A stretch of 64,000 nt of DNA from Parachlorella kessleri (Eukaryota; Chlorophyta; Trebouxiophyceae; Chlorellales; Chlorellaceae): contig BBXU01002596.1 of the NCBI GenBank assembly GCA_001598975.1, positions 16,572 to 80,571 of the forward strand, given 5' to 3'. Position numbers and translations under genes: made by a program. The notes beneath the pieces were generated by a model that saw only the letters and a program-made list of their open reading frames with translations, was not told the origin of the DNA and did not search any database. Below, in pieces: positions 49,264-61,114 of the stretch. Each line of letters starts with the position of its first letter. The stretch's first letter is position 1.

Positions 49264-50939
49264 ATGCGTCAGGGTTTGCAAAGGCTGCTCCTCTCCGCCG
49301 CACCCCTTGCCAGCACTAGGGGGCAGGCGGTGAGGGCTGTAGCGCAGGCCGAAGCAGCAGCACATCAGCAGTGGCGGCGGCAGTATTCTACAGAAGGGGA
49401 GGAGGAGAAGCGAGACCCCCTTGCTAACGAGCGGGTGGTCAAGCTTGCAGATGAAATCATAAAGGTTTGCCCCTTGCATGATGTGTTAAACCTAAGCTGC
49501 GATGGCATATATGTGTTTTATTGACGGCATATATGCGAAGGGACTAACATGCCCGCCTGTTTCTGATGCAGCTCTCCCTTCTGGATGTGAGTGACCTCAC
49601 AGAAGTTCTCCGGAAAAAGCTTAATATACCTAATGCGGGCTTCATGCCGATGGGGATGCAAATGGGCATGCCGATGCAAGCTGCAGCACCTGCAGGTAGG
49701 CCTTCTGGGACTGGCCTGTTCCTGCGAGGGGTGCAACTCAGGGTGCACGGGGCAGTGTGAGCAAGTGAAGCAGCAACTGCAACTGGCTGCTTGCCAGCCC
49801 CTTGCGGGCAGTTCCCTGACGCTGGCCCTAGCACAAGTGTTGCATATGCAGTGCCGGTAGTGTTGCATTCCTCACTGTACCTCCCCCATTGCCCATGGGC
49901 TTCTAGGGGAAGGTCGGCAGAATGGTGTACGCTGTGTTGCCACCCGTACGCAGTCCTGCCGTGACCGCAGCATTGACAGCGCACCCACTCTGCCCAAAAC
50001 TTGCACTGCAGGTGGTGCGGGCGCAAGTCCGGCTGAGCCTCCAAAAGAGGAAAAGACCGAGTTTGACATAAAGCTAGAAGGCTTTGATGCTGCTGCTAAA
50101 ATCAAGGTCATCAAGGAGATCCGGGGCATCACGGACCTTGGGCTGAAGGAGGCAAAGGAGCTGGTGGGTGGTCAACTGGCTGCTTTGTTCAGTTGCTATT
50201 GAGCAGAGTTGATTCTTAGCAACATGTTCAAGGCGGAGGTTTGCTTTGCCTACGGCAGTCACATGCATTTGGATAGCAGCTGGGTACACAGATGTGCAGC
50301 CGTGTTGTTTATACTTAAGGGCGTATGGAGGCTAGGAGTGTGCTGTGGGATGAGTGAGCGAGCTCGTGGGGCTCGTACATCAGTCGCCACATTTGAGAGA
50401 CTTGGTTGCCCCTTGGAAATGATGCTGGGGTAACCCACTGGCTGTGGTGCGAAGGCGTGGCTGCTGTCGGAGTGATGTGAGTAGTTTCTTGTCAAGAGCA
50501 GGTGTGAGATGGTGTGTTTTTACGAAGGCACGGGTTTTGGTGGAAGTGTGTGGTTGTGCATTGGTCCGGGAGTCACTACGATAGTGGCATGCAGGTGGAG
50601 GGATCACCGACTGTTGTGAAGAAGGGGTTGAAGAAGGAGGAGGCTGAGGAGATAAAGAAGAAGCTAGAAGCAGGTGCGTGTTCTGTGCGAGCAGCATGTA
50701 TGCAACCGACTCACAGGGTCTTTGGCTTTGCTGGATTGCCTCAGCACAATTAATCGGCAGGGGCTGCATGTGGGCCATCATGCTGCTTTGTACGTCCAGT
50801 GCTAGATTGAAGCAGCAACATGTCTTGCATCAGATGTGACTGTCTGTCCTCTGTTGACATCACTATTGAAGGCATCATAGGTATTGACATATCGCTGCAT
50901 GTGTGTATTGCAGCTGGTGCTAAGGTGTCATTAGAGTAA
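49264..50939 (+). CDS. MRPL12: Mitochondrial ribosomal protein bL12m
   Basis: Stalk protein of the mitochondrial large subunit; its C-terminal domain recruits translation GTPases. Exons: 49264-49464, 49572-49695, 50012-50163, 50595-50673 and 50914-50939 (stop TAA); phases close to 193 aa. The first 43 residues ([20 protein letters not shown]..., ending RRQYST) are a typical mitochondrial presequence. The N-terminal dimerisation helix is [17 protein letters not shown], followed by a Met/Ala hinge ([17 protein letters not shown]). The C-terminal domain is [40 protein letters not shown], then [20 protein letters not shown] and AGAKVSLE. Length and every block fit bL12. The RRQYS cleavage context favours mitochondrion over plastid. 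Confidence 0.94.
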
Positions 50940-52306
50940 TCCAGGAGTGGGGCGTTGCCCGCCTGTGGGGTTGGCTACTTGTGAGGCAAGTAGCGAAGAG
51001 ACCCACAGCTTCCAGCTTCCACGGTAATGGAATTGTGATTGTAGAGCTGAGGAAGGGATGCTGCCCAACACATGACGAGCGGCTGCCTTTCTTTGGATGT
51101 TGGTCATTGTTCGTGCACATTGCTCAGGTTAGGAGACAGGCTTGCGTCTGTTAGGAGGTGGGAGGCCCTGCCCAGGTAGCCTTTGCCCAGGGTGGCCATT
51201 CTGCCACCCGTCTTGCACATGTGGCCTCGATGCCTTCCCTTGGAACGATGCCTCACAGCGCTGAAAAGCAGAGTAGTGATGCAGTGATAGTGCTCATGAT
51301 AAGTTACGAGTTGGCCTTGAACAGTTTTCAATGTGCTACTTGGTCAAACTGTAGGTCAAACTTTAATGGCAAAGCAACCGGTCCAGGCTGCTGCTGTGTG
51401 GCTCCTTGTACCCACTTGCTTTATGCTCTGCTGTTGATCTTTTCAATGCATTTGTCGGCACACACCTTTCCCTCAGTTTCATTGCTGGGCCAGGTTGGTC
51501 TATGCCGCTGGTCACGTTGTCAACAAATCACATAGACAAAGCTTTCAGAGGTGTGCAAGGTGGGGTGAGACCGGCGTCAATGGTGTCGTGAGAGCCTCTT
51601 AGCTTACCTCCCCTTTGTTGCTGCGTTAACCAGGCACAGGTGCCCGGATGCAACCTGTGAGTAGCTAGCTTCCAGTAAAAGCCCGAGCACCTGCAATGCG
51701 GACCACTGCCGGGCTGCCCAAGCGCCCTGTAATCACTGGCCATCGATACTGCTGCACGAGCCCACAAATGCTAACTGTGCAAAGCCGCCCACCCAGACAT
51801 CGGCCAGCACCAGCACGAGTTGCTGCCGCCTGCCTGCTGACTGGCTAGTGGAGGTGGGGCCACTGGGGTGGGAGAGGGGCCGGCGCTGCTGTTGCCAGGC
51901 CGCTGCCTGCAGGAGCGTTGACTTGGGTTACTAGCACCTGTGCTGTGACCTAAGGGGCACGGCAGCTGCCCGGAGGAGCCGATCTTTGTAAAGCACATGT
52001 TCCAGCTTTGCCAGCACGCGTCATGAATGTTTTACCAATTTAGCATGCTGCTGTCACAACCCTGGTGACAGGCTAGCCTAGGCTCCTCTGGGAATTGTGC
52101 ATGGGCCAGTGCCCAGGGAATCGATCCACAGATTCCATAATGCTCCACAGTGCAGTGCAGTGCAACATGTTGCAACAAGGCAATCAGTGCACTGCAGTGC
52201 TTCAGTTACCAAAGGAGGCCAATTTGGTCAACTTTACTCAAGTAAGTGGGTGAGCCACAGCAAGAATTCCACTACTTGCAGACGTGTGGGTTTGCGTGTC
52301 TAGCCT
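50940..52306. other. Gene-free stretch
   Basis: Between two genes on the same strand. It contains a perfect 12-bp palindrome GCAACATGTTGC (52162-52173) flanked by GTGCAGTGCAGTGC and GTGCACTGCAGTGC, so a hairpin is possible about 135 bp before the J-domain gene's start codon. Open frames are short and unlike any family. Confidence 0.45.
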
Positions 52307-53812
52307 ATGGGCGCTTTTTCTTGGAATCGAGACAAGGCTGGGTCAGGCAAGCGGCAGGTAGCTGGAGCACCAGTCGTGCTGCCTCACAATCCTTGTATCC
52401 ACGAACCGTCCCATCCCGCGAAGCGTGCCCGCGTCTGGAAGCGAGAAGATGCCCAGCCAGCCGTTCCGTCCCAACCAGCTCAGGCTGCTCAAGCAGAAGC
52501 CAGCACAGCGACGCCCCCCGAGGGCCATTGCTCAAATGCTGGCGGTGTTAGAGCAGGTGCTGCCCAAGGCAACTACTCACGAAACACGTCCAACTCAAGC
52601 AGGCCAGCAACACAACCTGCTGCACTGGCAGGGTCTCTTGAGCGTGGGGCAGCCAACAGCCAGGAAGCGCCCATGCGCACGCAAGGGGACGAGTTGCAGG
52701 CCCTGCGGCAGCGTATATTGGAGAAGCAGGCGCAACTTCGGGAGGCGAGGCCTGCCGGACAGGCAGTCAGAGCAGCTGATAGGGAACAGCTGAAGCAGGA
52801 ACGGCGGCAACGTTTACAAAGTAGCTTTGCCAAGGTACGCCCGCTAAGACAACAGCACACCAAGCCTTTGAACCCCAATTTGCACGCCCTGCCCACTTTG
52901 CAGTGGCAGGGTGTCTTGCAAGGGACCCTATAAGTCCCTCTTGAGTCTTTCACGGAATTGATCGGCTGCATCAGAATACGTAAAACCTTTGTACAGCTGT
53001 CCCAGTTTGACAGGTGCCTGAAGTAGGTGGCTTGGAACATGTGCTGCAGGCACTTGCAGACGCCGATCTGGCAGGCGTGGCAGAGGTGGTGTCCAGCAAG
53101 GCATCTGTCAGCTATGCTGATGAGTATGAGGTTCAGCGAGTCCTGCGTTGCACATCGGATTATGAAGTTTTGAAGGTAAGAATGGGTACTCCACCGGCAA
53201 GGTGACAGGCTGCCTTGGCAGCTCACTTGGCAGCCTCGCCAAGGCAGCTGTGGACTGTGGTGTAGCTGTAGTGGTGCTTGCATGGCCTGTGACAACTCTT
53301 AGGCGTGGCACGGCGCTGGCCCACGATGTGATCTGTAACCGTACAATCAAATACTGCTGCAGCTACAGCCTGGGGTGGATACTGTGAACATCAAGCGACG
53401 TTATCGAGAAATGGCGGTCGTGCTTCACCCCGACAAGTGCAGGTGTGGATGAAGGGATTTCATAGCCCAGCCAATCAATTGGTAGGGATCCATGGGATGC
53501 TCGTATTTGAAATGTCAGCATGGGCAACTGCCATTTCATCTGGGGCGGGGCTCGCCAGTGAGGGTCTCGTTTAGTTTGCCTCCTCAACCCCCATGCATGC
53601 AACTGCCTGTCACCATCTTTAACGTCTAGTGCAGCTGTAAGTGTCACTGACGTCCTGTTTTTGAAGGCACTGTTGCAAGCAGCTGCTAGGGATTTATTAC
53701 CATCAGTTGCAGATTTTGTCAAGCCTTGTGCGCGCGCAGGGCACCTCATGCCACTGATGCTTTCCAGCGGCTGGTACGAGCGTACCAGAGCTTGCTGCAA
53801 TTCGCAAGGTAG
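52307..53812 (+). CDS. J-domain (DnaJ) protein with C-terminal J
   Basis: A co-chaperone for Hsp70. Exons: 52307-52834, 53014-53175, 53363-53442 and 53740-53812 (stop TAG); phases close to 280 aa. The first 140 residues are Pro/Ala/Ser-rich and likely disordered, with basic KRARVWKRED as a candidate nuclear signal. A helical segment follows (DELQALRQRILEKQAQLREA, EQLKQERRQRLQ). The J-domain lies at about residues 215-280: SDYEVLKLQPG, VNIKRRYREMAVVLHPDKC with the essential His-Pro-Asp, and AFQRLVRAYQSLLQFAR at the very end. Placing the J-domain at the C-terminus is less common and resembles small nuclear or splicing-linked J proteins. The Hsp70 partner cannot be read from sequence. Confidence 0.87.
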
Positions 53813-54844
53813 TTGCATCCTGGCTCAGGATTGTGCACCAGGCGCACAAGACAGCGAGGGGCTGTCCCGATAACTGCACCTATCCTTGAGTCAGCAGTTC
53901 TCCACACTCGTGCGCTCTGCTGTACCACCCCTCCGTTGAACTTGCAACAGTTGTTGGACTCTTGCAATGGTTGCCTTTTCCTTTCTTCCCTTTCTTTTTG
54001 GCAACATAAATGTGGACCCGGACCCCTCAATTTCAAGCACCATGCACTGGAGGTTTTGTCCTGCAATAGAGCACCATTTGGCCCGATACAGTCCTGTGCT
54101 CACTTTCTCCCTTGGAGCTCTCCTGCCATTTGGGAAAGCTTGGACATGTCAGGTTGGCAGCTATGATTGGGGAGACGGAAGGATTGCACTTGTAAAGAGA
54201 AGGTCACAGCCCCAGACTAGGGTGAGATCGTCATCTCTACCCCATAATGGTCTAGGATTATAGCAGTGCAATCCTCTGCATCAGGGGCCGCCGGTAATGA
54301 TTGCACTGTGTATATTAGCCTTGGAATATTGGCCAGTCTGTCATCTCGAAGCTAAGGTTGCGGGGATCTAGCAGTCCTACAAGCTCAAGGGAGCATGTCT
54401 GGGCAGGACCGTTAGCAAGATGCCAAGATTGATGCCAAGGTTTCCCTGACAGTGGCTAGACCGCCGCCGGCAGTACAGCTGCTCCAAGATGCTTGCAATG
54501 AGCCACTTAATGTTGAATTGACCCATGAAAGGATATCCCTGCTGGTGCTTCAAAGCCTTTCAACCGTCCAAGAAATGGCTCGCTTCTAAGCTAGGCAGCA
54601 CCATTTGACCACAAACCCAAGGGTGCCTACCACATTGATGTTGTATTTGCTCGCTGCACCTCTCAAGATTACCAGTCAAGGAAAAAAGCAACCTCAGGTA
54701 GGCTAGTGCATCACAGTGGTGCAATACCACTGGGTGTTCAAAAGTTGTCACTCAAGGGAAACGCAGAGTCGGTCCTAGCTCAACAACATCCAAACCCCCA
54801 ATGCCAGCCGTGAAAGTCATCATTAAGTCTCGCGCAAAAACGCT
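53813..54844. other. Gene-free stretch between convergent genes
   Basis: 3' flanks of the J-domain gene (+) and ankyrin gene B (-). No family, repeat or RNA gene recognised. Confidence 0.5.
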
Positions 54845-57803
54845 TCAGAAGCAGCCTTTGAAGCCCACCCGAGCCAAGGGGGCGGTAGAGGGCAGGGTAG
54901 GCTGAGCACGCAAACACACACTGGCCCTTGTAAACCTGCCCCTCTCTAGCCGCAGGTTGCAGAGGACGGCCGGCCGGGGCCCGCTGACCAGCTGCTGACT
55001 GGTTGAGGTCGCAGCCTTGGGGATCTTGCTGCTCTTGCGAGGCCTCCTACACAGCATGAACGAGACCGGATGACATGACAGGGGTCAAAGCAGGGCGGAA
55101 GGACTAGGAAGGCGTGCAAACACAAAGTGTGCAGCCAGGACTGAAAGGGCTGAATGCAGTCCCTGTACTTGTAAGGAGCGCCTCTGATGGAGGACTGTTG
55201 TGCACCCGCTTAGAAAAAGGCGGCACTGGCAGTTGCTCAATAGTTGACTGAGCAGTTGCTCAATAGTTGACTCAGCTCATGCACCTGCTTCCCTTACCTC
55301 TTGTTGCCGGCAGTTGGCGGGTCCCTAGGCATGGCAGTAGCAGTATCCTTGGGGGGAGCTGCCACCACTGGCAGGACCTTCTGCACTACGGCCACCTGCT
55401 CTGGCCTGCCCTGGCTGCCCTGAGTCGCGGCGCTGCGTAACAAGGCCCTGCTGACTTGCAGCGTTCTTCGAATGTCAGCTGGCCTTGAAGGCCAGCCATG
55501 TTCTGCCAGCCTGGCTAGCCAGGTCTCCAGGGTGGGGGGCCGCAGGCCGGGGTTGCCGCACCTGGCGGGCAGGCGGGTGTCCACCGGGCAGCCAGCAGCA
55601 GCCAGCTCCCTGCAGGCAGCAGAAGAAGGGATGCAGGGCATTAGTATGACGAAGCTGCTAGCGCTCCACAGGCGCTCATTCCCATCCTTTTTGAACCTCT
55701 AGCAGCTGTATCACTAGAGGCTTTGACAGCTGAAGCATCATCATGTCGCAGCCAGCAAGCCATGCTTGCCTGGCATTGTGAAGCTGCGTAGAGCATGCAC
55801 AGGCTTCCAACCACTGCACAGAGGCAGCATGGGCAGCAAATCAATACTCACCCCACGAGCCTCACAATGGCGGTGGCATTCTCATTCCACTGCAGCCACT
55901 CTAAGCCGTTCTCAAAGAGCATGAGGTCCAGGGGGGTTGGGTAGGTCTTTGAAGCCCCAGCCACGTCCGCTCCAGCAGCCAGCAAGCTACACCAGTCGCT
56001 GGGGTCCAGCTCCCAGCCCCATTTCTTCCCCTCAGAAACAGAAGCAGCTAGGAGGTGGGTGCAGTGCACGCCTGCTCCTCCAACTGCATTGATGTCCACG
56101 TCCGCTGGGGGAGGGAGGCTCGCCAGCCTGATCACACTCTTCACGTCACCACTTCTGGCAGCACCAAAGAAATGCCGCAGTGGCTTTAAAGGATCCCCTT
56201 GCGCTCCCAGAGCTTGCAGCTCCTGTTCCGTGCTGCACATCTCCTTGACTGCAGCAAGGAGCGCGGGTGTGTTTCCGCTGTTGGCTGCGTCCAAATCCGC
56301 TCCTGCCTTGGTAATCAGACTGGCAGCTTCTGCATTCACAGCCTTCACCGCTGCCAGCAGCACTGTGACACCCTCGGCGTCGGCTGCATTTATGTCTGCG
56401 CCAGCTTCCAGTAGGGCTTGAAAGGTTGCCGCTTGCTGCCCATGCCTGGCAAAGCCATGGAGGGCCGTCCTGCCCCGGTTGTCCCTGGCATTGATGCTGG
56501 CCCCCGCCGCTACCAAGGCCCTGATGGCATCAGCTGAGTCACCCTGTGCCGCATACATGATCGCTGTCTGCCCCTGCCTGTCTCTTTCCTCCGCACTGGC
56601 CCCGGCGGCCACCAGAATCTGAATGACTTCCACGGCGCCTCTTGTACGGCCCCTTGCCACATACATGAGGGCTGTGCGCCCCTGGCTGTCTCTGTTGTTG
56701 ACTCTCGCCCCAGCCGCCAACAGGGCCCTTATGCACTCCGGACGGAGGCGCCGCCAGCGTTCAGCGGCGCATAGCAGCGCTTTTCTTCCCTTGCTATCCT
56801 GCGCATCTGCTGGAACGCCAGCTGACAGCAGGACCTCCACGCTAGATGTTTGGCCACGGCTGGCAGCAGCACACAAAGCTGTACCAACACCTGGTAGATT
56901 GGGTGCATCTGCCCCCACTGCAGTCAGCAACTCCTTCAAGAGCTGAGCATTGCCAGTGGCAGCGGCGGTAAGCCTGGTGCTTCCACAGGCGCCCCCAGCT
57001 CCAGCAACTTCAAGAGTGCCTTGGGTTGGTCGTAGCTAACCGTCCAGGCAAGCGGCGAGCGCCTTTCTCTGTCCAGTGCAGCACAGTCTGCACCAGCTGC
57101 CACCAGGGCCTCCATGATGGCAATATCGCCATTGCTGGCCGCTATGTGCAAGGCTGTCGCACCACTGATGTTGCGGCGGCTGTTAACGTCACAGCCAGCT
57201 GCCAGAAGGGCTTGCACAACCAGCAGGTGGCCGCGGAAAGCTGCCAGGTCGAGGGCGCCGCCGCCGCGGCGGTCACGGGCATTGATGTTGGCACCAGCTG
57301 CCAATAAGATCCTGACGGCATCCAAGTGGCCCTCTCTAGCAGCGTCGAGGAGTGGCGTCCAGCTATATTTGTTGACGTCATCGACGCTTACGCCACAATC
57401 CACCAGGGCCTGCAAGCCAAGAGGGTACATATCTCGACGCACAGACAACTGAATGGCTCCTGTCAAGCAGCTTAACGTGCAATGGATACATGCAATAGCA
57501 TCTTGTGGCAGCAACCTCTAGCCAGTGTTTTATCCGGAACGGTGCAGCCTACCTCCATGCATATGCAGGACGGCAAGCAAAGTGGCACACCTGGACAGCA
57601 TCCCTGCACCCGCTCTTGGAAGCGAGTAGAATTGAGTTGTGCCAGTTGTGCCGCAGCGAGCCTTCACGTTCGCACTGAGCAAATAAGGCCCTGATACGTG
57701 AAGCATCACCCTTCGCAGCAGCTTCGTCAATTTGGCTCGTGAACTTGATATGGGAGTCAGTGCCATGGGGCCCATAGTAGTCACCGGACTTGTCAGATTC
57801 CAT
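54845..57803 (-). CDS. Ankyrin-repeat protein B, one frame break
   Basis: Ankyrin scaffold of unknown partner. Exons on minus: 57803-57591 (MESDKSGDYYGPHG...), 57448-55852, 55609-55298 and 55046-54845 (stop TGA); the phases close except for one slip. More than ten repeats are visible, e.g. SWTPLLDAAREGHLDAVRIL, GALDLAAFRGHLLVVQALL, GATALHIAASNGDIAIMEAL, GRTALMYVARGRTRGAVEVI, GQTAIMYAAQGDSADAIRAL and GRTALHGFARHGQQAATFQA. Near 56992-56996, in a run of five G, one base seems missing: the frame ending LLKLLELGA stops soon after, while the next frame carries on as STRLTAAATGNAQLLKELL. The last exons hold RRPRKSSKIPK, a candidate nuclear localisation signal. No membrane segment. It lies 13 kb from ankyrin gene A, opposite strand, and the repeats are alike in style. 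Confidence 0.75.
55229..55272. repeat. 21-bp direct tandem duplication
   Basis: GCAGTTGCTCAATAGTTGAC occurs at 55229-55248 and again at 55252-55271 with a GA-type spacer. It lies in the last intron of ankyrin gene B. Two perfect copies suggest a recent duplication. Confidence 0.85.
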
Positions 57804-59361
57804 GTCAATATTGCTCAAATGAGAGTAAAGCTATCTTGGCCGACGGCTCCTGCAGGACAGGAAACTGAGAGTAGTAGTATGGCGCTTACAGGGTGCAGCT
57901 CTACACTGAAATGGCTGGGGTATACACGCATCATCCTTGTCAGGTGTCTGGACTGGGGTCTGAGCGCAACCCTTGTTAACTTAAGAAGGCCGCTGCCAAA
58001 GCAGCTAAGGCAGGCCTTCGGACATCACAGGTTTGGGCTGGCAGCTGTGGCATGCACGGCTAGCTGGCGCCTTATTTCACCTGAGAAGTTCACCTGGGTA
58101 AGCAAGGGCACCACTTTAGGGGGCAGTGGCAAACTGCTGCACACTTCACAGGTCCTCGTCAACATCAAGATTGCCAGCACCCTATAGGCACCCTATAGGA
58201 GAAAGCTGCACAGGTGGAAGCAGCTGTGCGCTGAGGCTTCTCTTTCTCGACTGTAGCTTTAAAGAAAAACAATGTTGCAAGAGTGCGCCTGCACAAGCAT
58301 GCAGATCAAGAGGAAGTGAGCCATTCTGCCCAAAGCCGTCAAGTGCAAGTGGGGACGGTTTTGTTGCCTACCTGGGTACCTGAAGGGCGCAGGACCTCAA
58401 ACAGGATGCAGGAGCTGCAGGATACGCTCTATACTGGCGGGGAAGATGGCTCCCTGAACAAGCTGATAACAAGAGGAGAACCCGAGGGTTCCTCGGTTAC
58501 ATGGGCAGGAGTATCAACCTTTGCCGGCAACACTCCACACGAGACTGAATCCAGCTAGCTGCGATCGGAGATCGAGAAGTTGAGCCCTCCAACATCGCTG
58601 CCAAGGTTTGGCGTTTCCAAGGGGGCAGTGCCACGTAAGCAACCTTGCCAAAGACTGGCCAAAGAGAAAGAGACTACATCAAACTAGGCCGACCTGCGTT
58701 TTGCTGGAAGGGGAGTCAAAAGCTTCTGACGCTCCAAGACCCGTGAAGCAGCTTCTAAGTAACTGTGGACTTTGGGCAGCACCTAGAAAGGAAGACACCC
58801 ACGAGGCAAGCAAGGCACACAACACCTGCAGCTCAGAAGCACATGAGTGAGAGCAGGCATGGGCACGCATGCAGGGTGTAACGTGGCCACAGCAGACCAA
58901 GTTGCTGTACTGAGACCCGCATGCCAACCTGAGGTGCGTGCAGGGAGACTCAACGCAACACGTGGCTATTGTAACTGTGCTGCCTAGCCAAGACAGGTAG
59001 CAAACCTTGGGAGGTAGGTATGCTATCATAGGCAGTTTGCCATTCATCTGCTGCTTCTGTTAAGGTTACCTTGCGGCCTTGTGAGAGCTAGATTTGACAT
59101 GGAAGGCTCTGCACTGCCTCCAACTGACTTGCACTGGAGCTGTTTGGGATACCGACAACCTTGGCAGCGCTGTGCAGTGCATTACTGCTAGTGGAAGCGA
59201 ATCACTGCTGGGTTGTGCCTCGCCAACCCCTCCCTAGCCTCTGCACGCCTCCCAGTTGCCGAGTAGTCTACCCAGTTGTTCTTGCACCGTGACTGGCACG
59301 TTGTCGTCTTACCACGGTGCAGGTTTGAGCTTGGCCGCTAGTGAGTAGCAGCAAGCACCAA
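57804..59361. other. Gene-free stretch between divergent genes
   Basis: This lies between ankyrin gene B (-) and the F-box gene (+). CACCCTATAGG is duplicated near 58179-58200. Open frames show no family pattern. No tRNA-like B-box seen. Confidence 0.45.
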
Positions 59362-60540
59362 ATGCAGTCAGCAATAAAGGGTTTCATCAGTGGGACAAGC
59401 ACTGGCAGGCTGGCCTTGGCAGTGCTGCGCACCCCACTCGTGCTGCTGCAGCTGCCTTCGACCAACCCCTCACAGCCCTCCATGCTTCCTACTCTGCCGC
59501 TGCCGCTCCTTGAGAATATCTGTCGGCACCTGTCGCGGGCGGATCTGTGGGCGCTGCTGCGCTGCTGCAAGGATGTATGGCAGTCACTACAAGACAGCCC
59601 CCTCGTCTGGGGGGACCTGTATGTGAAGCTGGTTGGCGGGCACACCACATCATCTTCTCTGGCAGCAATCTTCAGCAAGCAACGGACACTTGGGAAGCTG
59701 TATATAGCTGTAAAGCAGCCGCCGGCCTTCCTCCAGCTGAGCGGCCTGTCTTGCAGCCGGCTTACCGAGCTAACTCTCAGCAAGGCGACGCTGGTAGGAA
59801 CGGTAACTCAACCTCCGCAGCTGCCGAATGTTCGACGACTGGCGCTGATTGATTGCTGCTTGCCGGCACCTGGCTTTGCTCGGGCACTAGTAGGCAGGCT
59901 ACCAGCACTTGCAGACCTGGAGGTCCTCCGGGCAACAAGTGTGAATTTTGACAGCCTTGACCTTCTGGAAGGCCTCACCCGGCTGCGTCTCGGCAGCTGC
60001 AGCCTGCGGACCGTGCCCTGGCAGCTCTCAGGCTTGTCAGCACTGAGGGAGCTCCACCTAGACGGCAATGGGGGCCTCGGGGGCAGGGACGCTTGGATAA
60101 GCCTTGGCCTTAATCAGCTCAGCCACCTGTCAGGCCTCACCCTGCTCAGCCTTGCCAGCTGCAGCCTGGAAACGGTTCCCAGGGAGCTATCAGCATTCCA
60201 CTCGCTCCAGTCCCTGGATGTAAGCGGCAATGTGTTTCAAGATGACGGGCCTTCTTGTCAGGAGGGCCTTCAGCATCTCACCAGACTGACCAGCCTGAAC
60301 CTGGCTGGCTGCCGGATGACACGGTGCCTCTTCACCCTCCCGGCCCTTTCACACCTCGACCTCAGCTACAACCCTTTCAATACTGGGCCAGTACAACCCC
60401 TTGCGGAGCTGGAGCCAAACCTTTCGGGGTTCAAATCTCTGACTTACCTGGGGCTGAGGGGTTGCCCTTTGGTCCAGCTGCCTCCCTCGCTTACCAGCCT
60501 TACGAATTTGAGGGAGCTGGACCGCGGAAAGCCTTCCTAG
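59362..60540 (+). CDS. F-box and leucine-rich-repeat protein
   Basis: Likely substrate receptor of an SCF ubiquitin ligase. One long exon. The F-box spans about residues 42-88: LPLPLLENICRHLSRADLWA, then LLRCCKDVWQSLQDSPLVWG, with the Trp typical of the motif. LRRs follow from about residue 120, of the LxxLxLxxC/N type: LTRLRLGSCSLRTVPWQL, LRELHLDGNGG, LTLLSLASCSLETVPREL, LQSLDVSGN, LTSLNLAGC, LSHLDLSYN and LTYLGLRGC. This pattern, with LxxVP at strand ends, is common in green-algal F-box/LRR families. The frame ends at TAG (60538-60540), directly followed by GTGAGC, a good donor; the last repeat (NLRELDRGKPS) is cut short. Either the protein ends here or a single-base error hides a downstream exon. 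The start is the first Met in frame; the frame is open for seven codons before it. Confidence 0.82.
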   Translation: MQSAIKGFISGTSTGRLALAVLRTPLVLLQLPSTNPSQPSMLPTLPLPLLENICRHLSRADLWALLRCCKDVWQSLQDSPLVWGDLYVKLVGGHTTSSSLAAIFSKQRTLGKLYIAVKQPPAFLQLSGLSCSRLTELTLSKATLVGTVTQPPQLPNVRRLALIDCCLPAPGFARALVGRLPALADLEVLRATSVNFDSLDLLEGLTRLRLGSCSLRTVPWQLSGLSALRELHLDGNGGLGGRDAWISLGLNQLSHLSGLTLLSLASCSLETVPRELSAFHSLQSLDVSGNVFQDDGPSCQEGLQHLTRLTSLNLAGCRMTRCLFTLPALSHLDLSYNPFNTGPVQPLAELEPNLSGFKSLTYLGLRGCPLVQLPPSLTSLTNLRELDRGKPS

Positions 60541-60699
60541 GTGAGCAGGGTTGCACAATGCAGTTGCCAAGGTTGGGATCAACAAGCTGGAGCTTCTGCG
60601 GCCCACCCTCACAATGACAGGTCGTGTGTATGCATTTGGGCGGTCAAGCACTTTTGTAGCATACTATTGTCGATTGCTTTCGTTGGTTGGTGAACAGAG

Positions 60700-61114
60700 G
60701 AGCCGCTGCTGAAGCACCTGCAGCGCCTGTAGACTTCAGCACTTCCTGGTGGTGGGGCCCGTGCAACTGGCAGTCTGTGCCTGGATGCTTCTGCATGTGT
60801 TGAAAGAGACGGACGGTGACTGAAGCGTGTACTGCCTCACTGCTGCCTGTAGGTGCAACTCTCGCACGGCTGGGCCAGCCGTGAGAGGCTGCTGCAGTGC
60901 ACCAGCATGCCCAGCTCTCACTGCCTGCACGTGGTGCTTGGCAGCCACCCTCGGACAGGAGCTAAAGTACTTGCGCGAGGACCTCTCTACAGACTTTGGA
61001 GACCGAAAAGGCGTCAGCATCGAGGTGTGCTGGGAGCCCCCACTCCCCTTCCAGCTACAGTTTGTTACAGCCTTGAGAAAAGCCCTCTTAAACTACACTG
61101 GTGGTCCCCTGTAA
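60700..61114 (+). other. Possible 3' exons after the F-box gene
   Basis: EEPLLKHLQRL then stop near 60700-60733, and a longer open stretch ending ELKYLREDLSTDFGDRKGVS... and ALRKALLNYTGGPL at 61114, look coding in composition. They could be C-terminal exons of the F-box/LRR gene or a separate small gene. No splice chain closes. Confidence 0.3.

Noticed and set aside
60430..60450. GGTTCAAATCTC as a tRNA B-box
   Set aside because: Lies in the LRR coding frame and no A-box or cloverleaf surrounds it.
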